Assembly (NCBI GenBank): GCA_036519295.1 | Contig: DATDLN010000138.1 | Location: 1-8,274, forward strand | Direction of reading: 5' to 3' | Source: JACVRW01 sp036519295 | Lineage (GTDB): Bacteria > Actinomycetota > Thermoleophilia > Solirubrobacterales > Thermoleophilaceae | DNA: 8,274 nucleotides | In this document: positions 1-7,100 of the stretch, piece by piece | Numbering within the stretch: position 1 is the first letter of the stretch | Layout of the letters: the number at the start of each line of letters is the position of its first letter | Notes under the pieces: model-generated | The model's database searches: none | Told to the model about the DNA's origin: nothing | What the model saw: the letters and a program-made list of their open reading frames with translations, nothing else | Made by a program: the position numbers and the translations under genes

Positions 1-395
1 CGCCCCATGGGGTGCTTCCAGTCGACCTTGCCGGTCTCTGCGTCGAGGGCGAAGAAGAGCCCCTTCTGCTGGGCGAGGTAGACCCGTCCGTACGCGAGCG
101 TGGGAGGGAACTCGAGCGTGTCGTGCGCGTCGATCTGCCACAGCCGCCGGTAGGGCGGGCGATGGTCGTAGGGGGAGATGTGCTGGCGCGCGTCGTCGAA
201 GCCGTACGTCGGCCAGGGCCGCGGGTTCTCCTTCTTCGGAGGCGCCTTGGGCTCCGGCGCCTCGTTCACCGCGAACTCCTCGGTCGCCGAGCCCCGCTTC
301 TCAAGGGGCCGGCTTTCGTTGTAGGCGTACACGCCGATCGCCGCCGCGAGGGCGAGCACGACCAGCGCGCCGCCGATCAGGAGACGGCGTCTCAT
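1..395 (-). CDS. Membrane-anchored PQQ-type beta-propeller protein (N-terminal 131 residues, truncated by window edge)
   Basis: The minus strand reads open from ATG at 395 to the window edge, so the C-terminus is missing. Residues 1-4 (MRRR) are basic and are followed by a hydrophobic segment at about 5-24, which is a signal anchor or uncleaved signal peptide. A Pro/Lys/Glu-rich linker follows at about 45-62. The sequence around 113-126 (LFFALDAETGKVDW) is a textbook PQQ/quinoprotein-like blade motif of the ALD-x-x-TG-x-x-x-W type, as found in BamB-like and PQQ-dehydrogenase propellers. The visible part contains only the start of the propeller, so an enzymatic versus scaffold role cannot be judged. 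The start lies 25 bp after the stop of the gene at 421-2244, with no terminator between them, so co-transcription is likely. A GTG one codon upstream (398-396) is an alternative start. No strong Shine-Dalgarno sequence is visible. Confidence 0.8.
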   Translation of the reverse strand, partial: MRRRLLIGGALVVLALAAAIGVYAYNESRPLEKRGSATEEFAVNEAPEPKAPPKKENPRPWPTYGFDDARQHISPYDHRPPYRRLWQIDAHDTLEFPPTLAYGRVYLAQQKGLFFALDAETGKVDWKHPMG

Positions 396-420
396 CACCC
401 GCCGCAGGATGGCAAAAGGA

Positions 421-2244
421 TCAGAGGCTTCCGCCGGACAGCAGCCGCCAGATGCGGTTCGTCACTTGCGGCACCTCGACGCTGAGGCGGGACTGATCGA
501 GCTCGCGCGCCCACTGGGGTGTTCCGGTGCGGATAACGAGCCCTTCGCCCAGCTCGTAAGCGATGAACGCGGGCTCGTCCGTTTCGCGTCCCGCCGCAGC
601 GACGCGCGTGGCGTCCTCCGCCAGGCCGCGGGAAAGCTCGAACTCGGTGAACTCGCCGATGAAGCTGGTGAGCCCCGCGAACAGCCCGAGGTCGTCCTGG
701 AACACGTTTAGCGGCGAGAGGCTCGTGTGCAGCATCTCCGTCCGTTCGCCGAAGGCGTCCTCGGGCCGGCGACGCGAGGGGGCGTGGAGGAAGCGCTCGC
801 CCAGCGTCACCGTGCGCCTGAACGCGTCGACCCCGAAGGAAGCCACCCGGCCGCCGTCGGCCACGTAGTCGCGCAGCCGGCGCTGAAGCTGCTCGGGGAG
901 CCACAGCTCGGTGCCGGCGAAGGCCAGTCCCGGCGCATTCCCGGAGGAGGGCCACTCGCCGCGCGCGAGCGTGAGGTCGGTCGTGATGTCGTATGGAAGC
1001 CGCGCCCGGTCGAGGTGCCGGAGGAGGGGCGCGGTCTCGGAGACGAATCGCGGCGGCAGACCGCCGCTCGCGAAGTACCGGTCGAGCCCCACCGAGCCGC
1101 CGGCGGGAAGCGTGTCGGCGAAGCCGTCGGCATCGTCGTCGACGGGATTGAGGCCCTGCCAGGTCATCACCGGCAGCACCACCAGCGGGCGCGGCCTCCC
1201 CGCGGCCCGGCGGCTCTGCGGCATCCCCGAGACCGCCAGCGGCCACACCGCGCGGCGCGAGCCCGCTCGCACGCGGACGAGGTAGACCCCGGTGCGTGTC
1301 TTCCGCGGGATCCGCACACGGAACGCGCCGCCGATCCGGCCCCCGCGTCGGATCACGTCGTCGGGCGAGCCGAGGCGCGATACGGCGAAGTCGAAGCTGC
1401 GGTCGAAGGGACCGACCTCGAGGTTCACGAGCGAGCCGGCTGACACCACGCCGAGCGGCCCGCGCAGCGTGAAGCTGCGAACCGATGCGCCGGTGCCGGG
1501 GCGCGTGATTCGCGCCTTTGGGATGTCCGTCGGCGCCACCGCCCTGTTGCCGGCCCTGTCGCGAACGGTCACCGTGAAGGCGTAGATGCCGTCCTCGGCG
1601 GGCTTGGTCGCGTCGGGGCCGGCCGCCACCTCACCCCTCCAGACGCCGCTCCTCGTGTCGTTTCCCCGGAAGCGCCTTACCACGCGCGGCGGGCCGCCGT
1701 CGGTGCGGAAGACCCGGAACTCGGGGGCGCTGTTCACCGGCCCGCGGTAGCGAATGCGCACGCGCGGACCTTGTCCCGGCTCTCCGGGCGCGATCACCGA
1801 CGGGCTCGCCTCGAGCAGCCGCACCCTGGGCGGCTTGCGGTCGACGGTGATCTCCTTCGTCGAGTTGATCACCCGGCTCTCGTCGCGGCGAACCACGCGC
1901 ATGCGATAGGTCCCGTCGGGCACCGGGCGGCCCTCGTCGTCCCTGCCGTCCCAGCGGAATCGGTGCTTCGCGTCGCCGGCCAGCCGCCTCTCGTTGACGA
2001 TGCGGCGCACCTCGTTGCCCTCCCCGTCGGTGATCGAGAACGTCACTTCGGCCGGCTCGGAGAGATCGAAACCGACGATCGAGCTGTCGCGGTAATGGTC
2101 GCCGTTCGGCGAGAAGTGAGGCGGCTGGGTCGCGAAGCGGATGACGAGAGGGAACTCGCTCTTCAGCTGCTGGGTGACGAAGAAGGCGGCGATAGTCGCG
2201 AGCACGATGAGCGCGAAAACCACGCGGACCAGGGGCCGTGTCAT
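421..2244 (-). CDS. Membrane-anchored protein with FlgD-like Ig domains and a DMFase-large-subunit/GATase-like C-terminal domain (607 aa)
   Basis: The start at ATG 2244 is chosen because a signal anchor follows at once (hydrophobic residues about 6-24) and the divergent gene starts 30 bp away; the frame stays open upstream only as a shadow. After the anchor comes an FlgD-type Ig module at about 37-137, with FSPNGD at 44-49, W98-D-G, and DGTYR at 110-114. A second Ig-like module runs about 139-240 (W202, DGIY at 218-221) and a third beta-rich segment about 243-345. The C-terminal part, about 350-607, contains LPVMTWQGLNPVDDDADGF (357-375), a GTELW segment (444-448) and a DYVADGGRVASFG segment. 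I recognise this as resembling proteins annotated N,N-dimethylformamidase beta-subunit-like; no activity should be assumed. I see no cysteine in the whole protein, which excludes a Cys-nucleophile GATase mechanism. It probably acts outside the membrane and is co-transcribed with the PQQ-propeller gene downstream. Confidence 0.8.
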   Translation of the reverse strand: MTRPLVRVVFALIVLATIAAFFVTQQLKSEFPLVIRFATQPPHFSPNGDHYRDSSIVGFDLSEPAEVTFSITDGEGNEVRRIVNERRLAGDAKHRFRWDGRDDEGRPVPDGTYRMRVVRRDESRVINSTKEITVDRKPPRVRLLEASPSVIAPGEPGQGPRVRIRYRGPVNSAPEFRVFRTDGGPPRVVRRFRGNDTRSGVWRGEVAAGPDATKPAEDGIYAFTVTVRDRAGNRAVAPTDIPKARITRPGTGASVRSFTLRGPLGVVSAGSLVNLEVGPFDRSFDFAVSRLGSPDDVIRRGGRIGGAFRVRIPRKTRTGVYLVRVRAGSRRAVWPLAVSGMPQSRRAAGRPRPLVVLPVMTWQGLNPVDDDADGFADTLPAGGSVGLDRYFASGGLPPRFVSETAPLLRHLDRARLPYDITTDLTLARGEWPSSGNAPGLAFAGTELWLPEQLQRRLRDYVADGGRVASFGVDAFRRTVTLGERFLHAPSRRRPEDAFGERTEMLHTSLSPLNVFQDDLGLFAGLTSFIGEFTEFELSRGLAEDATRVAAAGRETDEPAFIAYELGEGLVIRTGTPQWARELDQSRLSVEVPQVTNRIWRLLSGGSL

Positions 2245-2274
2245 GGCCGGCGGGAGGCTAGAGAATGCGCGTCG
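2245..2274. promoter_or_regulatory. Divergent promoter region with back-to-back -10 boxes
   Basis: Only 30 bp separate the divergent start codons at 2244 (minus) and 2275 (plus). The centre carries AGGCTAGAGA (2255-2264). Read on the minus strand it gives TAGCCT (2260 to 2255). Read on the plus strand it gives TAGAGA (2259-2264). Both fit the TANNNT-like -10 pattern loosely, share the central TA, and sit exactly 10 bp from their own ATG. Each would yield a 5' leader of only about 4 nt. On the minus strand TTGAAC (2286 to 2281) is a possible -35 box, but the 20-bp spacer is long. No convincing plus-strand -35 is visible. GGGAGG at 2252-2257 is the only good Shine-Dalgarno-like string, and it lies 17 bp before the glycosyltransferase ATG, too far for normal use. 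Promoter assignment is inference. Confidence 0.4.
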
Positions 2275-2294
2275 ATGCACGTTCAACTGGTTGA
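2265..2294 (+). other. Possible 9-codon upstream ORF overlapping the glycosyltransferase start
   Basis: ATG at 2265 opens a nine-codon frame (MRVDARSTG) ending in TGA at 2292-2294, 20 bp inside the glycosyltransferase gene and in another frame. It has better ribosome-binding geometry than the real start: GGGAGG at 2252-2257 lies 7 nt before this ATG. It could be a translational leader or coincidence. It would not be translated with that Shine-Dalgarno sequence if transcription begins at the predicted site near 2271. No function is claimed. Confidence 0.15.
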
Positions 2295-3351
2295 CCCGTC
2301 GGGAGACGTGCTCCCGTACGACCACGCACTCGCCGCCGCCCTCGCCCACCGCGGCGCCGAGGTGGAGCTGGTGACGTCCCGCTTCGTGCACGGACCGCCG
2401 CCCGCACCAGACGGCTACGCGGTCAGCGAGAGCTTCTATCGCCTGGCGACCCGCCTCGGCGCGGGCGCCCCGGGCCGGCGCCGGGCGCTCAAGCTGCTCG
2501 AGCACGTGCCGGACATGCTGCGCTACCGCCGCCGCGCCGCCGGCGCCGACCTGCGCCACTACCAGTGGCTGCCGCTCGAGCGCCTGGACGCTCTGCTGCT
2601 GCCGCCCGCGCGGCCGCGGGTGCTCACGATGCACAACGTGATACGCCGCGAGCGGATCGACCGGCGGCTCGCCGAGCGCATGGACGCGGTGATCGTCCAC
2701 ACCCGCGCCGGGGCGCAGCGGCTCGGCACCGAGCGCGTACACGTAATCCCGCACGGGGCCTTCGAGCACCTCACCCGGCTGCCCGACGAGCGGCCGCTCC
2801 CCGGCGAGCTGGCCACCGTCGAGGGGCCGGTGGTGCTCTGCTTCGGGCTGGTGCGCCCGTACAAGGGAGTCGAGGTGCTGGTCGAGGCCTTCCAAGAGGT
2901 GGACGATGCGGAGCTGTGGGTGGTGGGCCGGCCGCTCGGGGTCTCGATGGAGCGGCTCCGGCGGCTCGCCCCGGCCGGCCGCGTGCGGTTCGTCGAGCGC
3001 TACGTGAGCGACTCGGAGCAGCCGGCCTTTTTCCGGCGGGCCGACCTGCTCGTGCTCCCGCATCGCAGCGTGGACGTGTCGGGCGTCATGTTCGCCGGGC
3101 TCGCGTTCGGCAAGGCGATGGTGCTGTCCGACGTGGGCGGCTTCAGCGAGATGGTGGAGGACCACGGGGCGGGCCGGCTCGTGCCGCCAGGCGACTCGAC
3201 CGCGCTCGCCGCCGCCATCCGGGAGCTGCTCGCGGACCCCGAGGAGCGGGCGAGGCTCGAACGGCTGGCGGCCGCGGCCGCCGCGGGGCCGTACTCGTGG
3301 GACCGAATCGCCGAGCGCACCCTGGCTCTCTACGAGCAGGTGCTGGCGTGA
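2275..3351 (+). CDS. GT4-type (GT-B fold) glycosyltransferase, 358 aa
   Basis: A retaining glycosyltransferase of the GT4 type, expected to move a sugar from a nucleotide donor to a cytoplasmic-face glycan or lipid acceptor. The N-terminal acceptor half begins with LVDPSGDVLPYDHALAAAL (5-23), a usual start for these enzymes and the reason ATG 2275 is chosen over the longer open frame upstream. The donor half begins with FGLVRPYKG (190-198), where R194 and K197 are the expected diphosphate-binding pair. It continues through SGVMFAGLAFGKAMVLSD (269-286), GGFSE with E292, and RLVPPGD. The usual E-x7-E motif is not intact: the position of its second Glu is A274, within an SGV-type variant. There is no signal peptide or membrane segment. 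The stop overlaps the formyltransferase start by 4 nt, implying a coupled operon. The specific sugar cannot be told from sequence. Confidence 0.88.
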   Translation: MHVQLVDPSGDVLPYDHALAAALAHRGAEVELVTSRFVHGPPPAPDGYAVSESFYRLATRLGAGAPGRRRALKLLEHVPDMLRYRRRAAGADLRHYQWLPLERLDALLLPPARPRVLTMHNVIRRERIDRRLAERMDAVIVHTRAGAQRLGTERVHVIPHGAFEHLTRLPDERPLPGELATVEGPVVLCFGLVRPYKGVEVLVEAFQEVDDAELWVVGRPLGVSMERLRRLAPAGRVRFVERYVSDSEQPAFFRRADLLVLPHRSVDVSGVMFAGLAFGKAMVLSDVGGFSEMVEDHGAGRLVPPGDSTALAAAIRELLADPEERARLERLAAAAAAGPYSWDRIAERTLALYEQVLA

Positions 3352-4115
3352 GGGTCGTGTTCATGGGGAAGTGCAAGCGGTCGGCGGCGCGCGCGCTTTG
3401 CTGGCTCCTGGACCGGGGTGTGGACGTGGCTGCGGTGGTCGCCTCGGAGCCCGACGCGTGGACCCGGGAGGAGCAGCGGCTCGATCTCGTTGCCGAGCGC
3501 CACGGCCTGCCGCTGGTGGGCGACGAGGAGCTCCACGCCGCGCCGCCGGAAGACGTGGACGTGGTCATCTCCTTCCTGTACTGGAAGCGGATCCGGGAGC
3601 CGCTGCTGTCGCTCGGGCGCGTCGGCTGCCTCAACTTCCACCCTGCGCCGCTGCCGGACCTGCGCGGCCTCGGCGGCTACAACGTGGCGATCCTCGAGGG
3701 CCGGCCCGAGTGGGGCGTCTCGTGCCACTTCGTCGACGAGAACTTCGACACCGGCGATCTCGTAGAGGTGCTCCGGTTCCCGATCGACCAGCGAGCCGAG
3801 ACGGCGTTCTCGCTCGATCTGCGGAGCCAGGAGCTTCTGCTGGAGCTGTTCCGACGGGTGATGGGCAAGACGCTCGCGGGCGAGGAGCTGCCGCGCGAGC
3901 CGCAGGGGGAAGGCCGGTACGTGGATCGCGCTGAGTTCGAGTCGCTCCGCGTGGTACGCCCCGGCGACGACCTCGGGCGCAAGCTGCGCGCGTTCTGGTA
4001 TCCGCCCTACCCGGGCGCCGTGCTCGAGGTGGACGGGCACCGGCTCACGCTGGTGGACGAGCGGCTGCTGGCCGAGGTCGCGGACGCCTACCGCGACGCG
4101 GGCAGAATCCCGTGA
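3348..4115 (+). CDS. Fmt-fold formyltransferase, probably acting on an amino sugar, 255 aa
   Basis: A cytoplasmic enzyme of the 10-formyl-tetrahydrofolate-dependent formyltransferase fold. The start is GTG 3348, inside GTGA overlapping the glycosyltransferase stop; ATG 3363 would cut off the first beta strand (RVVFMGK, 2-8). The catalytic Asn-x-His is N96-F-H98. The third catalytic Asp is D134 in FDTGD (133-137), with the same 36-residue spacing from the His as in E. coli Fmt. The substrate loop reads PLPDLRGLGGYN (101-112), not the SLLPxWRGAAP form of methionyl-tRNA formyltransferase. At 255 residues it is also shorter than Fmt and lacks the usual tRNA-binding C-domain, having instead a short tail with FWYPPYPGA (216-224). 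With the coupled glycosyltransferase this suggests N-formylation of a sugar amine in a surface glycan. That is inference: no sugar aminotransferase or dehydratase lies within the window. Confidence 0.82.
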   Translation: MRVVFMGKCKRSAARALCWLLDRGVDVAAVVASEPDAWTREEQRLDLVAERHGLPLVGDEELHAAPPEDVDVVISFLYWKRIREPLLSLGRVGCLNFHPAPLPDLRGLGGYNVAILEGRPEWGVSCHFVDENFDTGDLVEVLRFPIDQRAETAFSLDLRSQELLLELFRRVMGKTLAGEELPREPQGEGRYVDRAEFESLRVVRPGDDLGRKLRAFWYPPYPGAVLEVDGHRLTLVDERLLAEVADAYRDAGRIP

Positions 4116-4118
4116 TTG

Positions 4119-4134
4119 TGTGACGGCCGTCACA
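4119..4134. promoter_or_regulatory. CRP/cAMP-receptor-type operator, perfect palindrome
   Basis: TGTGACGGCCGTCACA is a perfect 16-bp inverted repeat and matches TGTGA-N6-TCACA, the consensus of cAMP receptor proteins in both enterobacteria and mycobacteria. It starts 4 bp after the formyltransferase stop. Its centre (4126/4127) lies 42.5 bp before the predicted start of cyclase transcription at 4169, close to the class II activator position of -41.5. Its right arm abuts the place where a -35 box is expected, and no TTGACA-like box is there. Which CRP/FNR-family protein binds it is unknown, as no regulator gene is in the window. Confidence 0.72.
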
Positions 4135-4156
4135 TAGAACCCCGCACCCGCGTCGA

Positions 4157-4168
4157 TAGTCTCCGGCC
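4157..4168 (+). promoter_or_regulatory. -10 box of a predicted leaderless promoter for the cyclase gene
   Basis: TAGTCT at 4157-4162 fits the TANNNT -10 pattern. Six bases follow (CCGGCC), so +1 falls on the A of ATG 4169, giving a leaderless mRNA. There is no Shine-Dalgarno sequence in the 53-bp gap, which agrees. At the optimal 17-bp spacing the -35 position (4134-4139) reads ATAGAA, a poor match, as expected for an activator-dependent promoter. The call is pattern-based. Confidence 0.55.
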
Positions 4169-7100
4169 ATGAGCGCACTTGCATGCGCTGCCTGTGGGAC
4201 GGAGAACCCGGACGGTGCGCGCTTCTGCATGTCCTGCGGTGCTCGCCTCGAGCGCCGCTGTCCCTCCTGCGGCACACCGGCGCCACCGGGGGCCCGCTTC
4301 TGCATGAACTGCGGCCATGGTCTCGACGGTCCCGTGGTCGCTCCAGCCGTCCCCGCCGAGTCGCCGCCCGAGGAGCGCCGCCAGGTGACGGTGCTGTTCG
4401 GCGACCTCTCCGGCTACACGGCGCTCGCCGAGCGAATGGACCCCGAGGCCGTCAAGGCTCTGGTGGATCGGGCGCTGATGCGGCTCGGCCGCGAGGTCGA
4501 GCGCTTCGGCGGCACCGTCGACAAGTACATCGGCGACAACGTCATGGCGATTTTCGGCGCTCCAATCGCGCACGAGGACGACGCGGAACGGGGGGTGCGG
4601 GCGGGGCTCGGCATGCAGGAGGCGATGGACGAGGTCAACGAGGCCCTTCCTCCCGGCGAGCACCTCGACCTGCGCGTGGGGGTCAACACCGGCGAGGTCC
4701 TGGCGGGCGCCATCGGCCGCGACTACACCGTGGTCGGAGACACCGTGAACGTCGCCGCCCGGCTCCAGAGCGCCGCCCGCCCAGGCAGCGTCACGGTGGG
4801 AGAACGGACGATGCGCGCCACGCGCGACGCGGTGCGGTACGAGACGCTCGAGCCGCTCGAGTTGAAGGGGAAGGCCGAGCCGGTGCCGGCCTGGGAGGCC
4901 GTCGGCCTGACCCAGGCGCAGCCGGCCGGGCGGACCTCGCCGGCACACGAGTCGCCGCTCGTGGGCCGCGACGACGAGCTTCTCGCTCTCGAGACCCTCT
5001 ACGAGCGCGTGGTGCGCGAGTCGGCGCCTCAGCTGGTCACGCTGATCGGCGAGGCGGGCGTCGGCAAGTCGCGGCTGCTGCGCGAGTTCGAGCGCCGCGT
5101 CGGCGGACATCCCACGCCGCCCACGGTGCGCACCGGACGCTGCCTCCCGTACGGCACCGGGATCGTCTTCTGGGCACTGGGCGAGGTGCTGCGCGCCGAG
5201 TGCGGGATCGTCGACTCCGACTCCTCCGAGGAGGCGTGGAAGAAGCTCTCCGCCTACGTCCGCGAGCTCTTCAACGGCAACGGCGGCGACACCGGCGACC
5301 GCAAGGCGGCCCTGATCGGCCGCCTGCTGGGCGTGGACGTGCCGCCCGAGCTCGCGCCGGAGGAGCGAGATCCGGAGCGGCTGCGCGAGTCGTTCTTCTC
5401 GGCCCTTCGCGCGGGCATAGAGGCCATCGCCACGCGGCGGCCGCTGGTGATCGCATTCGAGGACATTCACTGGGCCGACGACGGAATGCTGGACGCGATC
5501 GAGCACCTCGCGCAGTGGGTGAGGGCGCCTTTGATGCTGGTCTGCCTGGCCCGCGACGAGCTCCTCGACCGGCGCCCCGGCTGGGGCGGCGGCCGTCGCT
5601 CCGCAACTCAGCTGCTGCTCGAGCCGCTAACGGCCCACGACACGCGCGAGCTTGTTGCAGCGCTGATTCCGGAGGGACCCGAGGTCGTGCCCGCCGTGGC
5701 CGAGCGCTCGGGCGGGAACCCGCTCTTCGCCGAGGAGATGGCGCGGCGAATCGTGGAGGAGGGAGCCCAAGCCGAACAGCTGCCGGAGACCGTGCAGGCG
5801 GTGCTCGCCGCCCGTCTCGACGCCCTCGAGCCCTTCGAGCGGCGACTCGTGCAGCACGCGTCGGTGGTGGGACGCACCTTCTGGGAGGGATCGCTCTCCG
5901 GACTCGCCCGGGCCGAGGGGCGCGACCTCGATCGCGCGCTCCGCTCCCTTCAGCAGAAGGACATCCTCGCTCCCGGCGCCGAGGGCCGGCTGGCCGGTCA
6001 GCGGGAGCTCGCCTTCAAGCACGTACTGATCGCGGACGTGGCGTACGGCATGCTCCCCAAGGCGGTCCGCTCGCGGAAGCACTTCGAGATCGGCGCCTTC
6101 ATCGAGGAGCGTGCGGGCGACCGCACCGTCGAGGTGGCCGCGCTGCTTGCCGAGCACTACGGGCGCGCCGCCGCGCTCGGTCGCGAAGGGGGTGTTCCCG
6201 CCGACGAGCTCGCGGCGATGCGAGAGCGGGGCGTCCGCTTCCTCGAGGAGGCCGGCGACGGCGCCGCGATGCTCTACTCGAACCGCGAGGCGGCGTCGCA
6301 CTACCGTCACGCGCGCGCGGTCAGCGACTCGGCCGACCCGCCGAGCGCCGCCGACGAGGCCACGCGGGCCAGGATCGGGGAGAAGCTCGGGGATGTATCG
6401 GTGCGGCTCGGCCGCGTAGACGAGGCGATCACCGTATGGCGCGAATGCCTCGAATGGCACCGCGGTCAGGAGGACCTCGAGCGCGTGGCGGACCTCCACC
6501 GCAAGATCGGCGCCGGGCTCTCGCACAAGGGCGAGCGCAAGACCGCGATCGAGCACTACCAGAAGGGCATCAACCTGTTGAAGGACGGGCCGCCGCGCCT
6601 CGAGCTCGTGCGTCTCTACGAGGAGGCCGCCTGGCTCTACCTGCATACGGGCGACAACATGCTCGCCATCTACGCGTCCGAGAAGGCGCTCCGCCTCGCC
6701 GAGCGCCTCGGCGAGACGAGCGCCGCCAGCCGCGCGCACGGCATCTTCGGACGCGTGTTCGGCCGCATCGGCAACACCGAGAAGGCGCGCCAGAACCTGG
6801 AGCGCGCAGTGGAGCTGGCGCGCGGCTCGGACGACGGCGAGACGATCCTCGCCCTGTCGGCGCTCGGACGCCACCTCGAGATCTCCGAGGCCGACGTGGC
6901 CGGCGCCCGGGTGGCCTTCGAGGAGGCGCTTGCGCTGGCGGAGCAGGTGGGCGCGCTGCCCGCGCAGGTGGAGCTGCACGCGTCGCTGGCACAGCTCGCG
7001 GCGTACGGGGCCGACTGGGACCGGGTGGAGGCCTACACCCAGGCGAGCGCCGAGCTGGCCGAGCGCGAGGGTCTCGTGGGCAAGCTCAGCCTGCCTTACA

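Noticed and set aside
1771..2274. Upstream extension of the glycosyltransferase frame
   Set aside because: It is antisense to the Ig-domain gene and has no family similarity. Family-like sequence begins at ATG 2275.
2245..3165. Minus-strand extension of the 421-2244 gene to a 914-residue frame
   Set aside because: It runs antisense through the glycosyltransferase, is His/Arg/Pro-rich without domains, and would bury the signal anchor after 307 residues. It is a high-GC shadow frame.
3348..4115. Methionyl-tRNA formyltransferase (fmt)
   Set aside because: It is too short, has a PLPDLRGLGGYN loop in place of SLLPxWRGAAP, lacks the tRNA-binding C-domain, and is coupled to a glycosyltransferase rather than to def or sun-type genes.
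4119..4134. The palindrome as a terminator of the glycosyltransferase/formyltransferase operon
   Set aside because: It has no spacer for a loop (at most a 6-bp stem with a 4-nt loop) and no U-tract. The exact CRP consensus and its position relative to the -10 box fit an operator better.
4130..5506. 458-residue minus-strand frame opposite the zinc-ribbon and cyclase domains
   Set aside because: The plus strand encodes intact Cys4 ribbons and cyclase catalytic residues here. The antisense product is compositionally a shadow.
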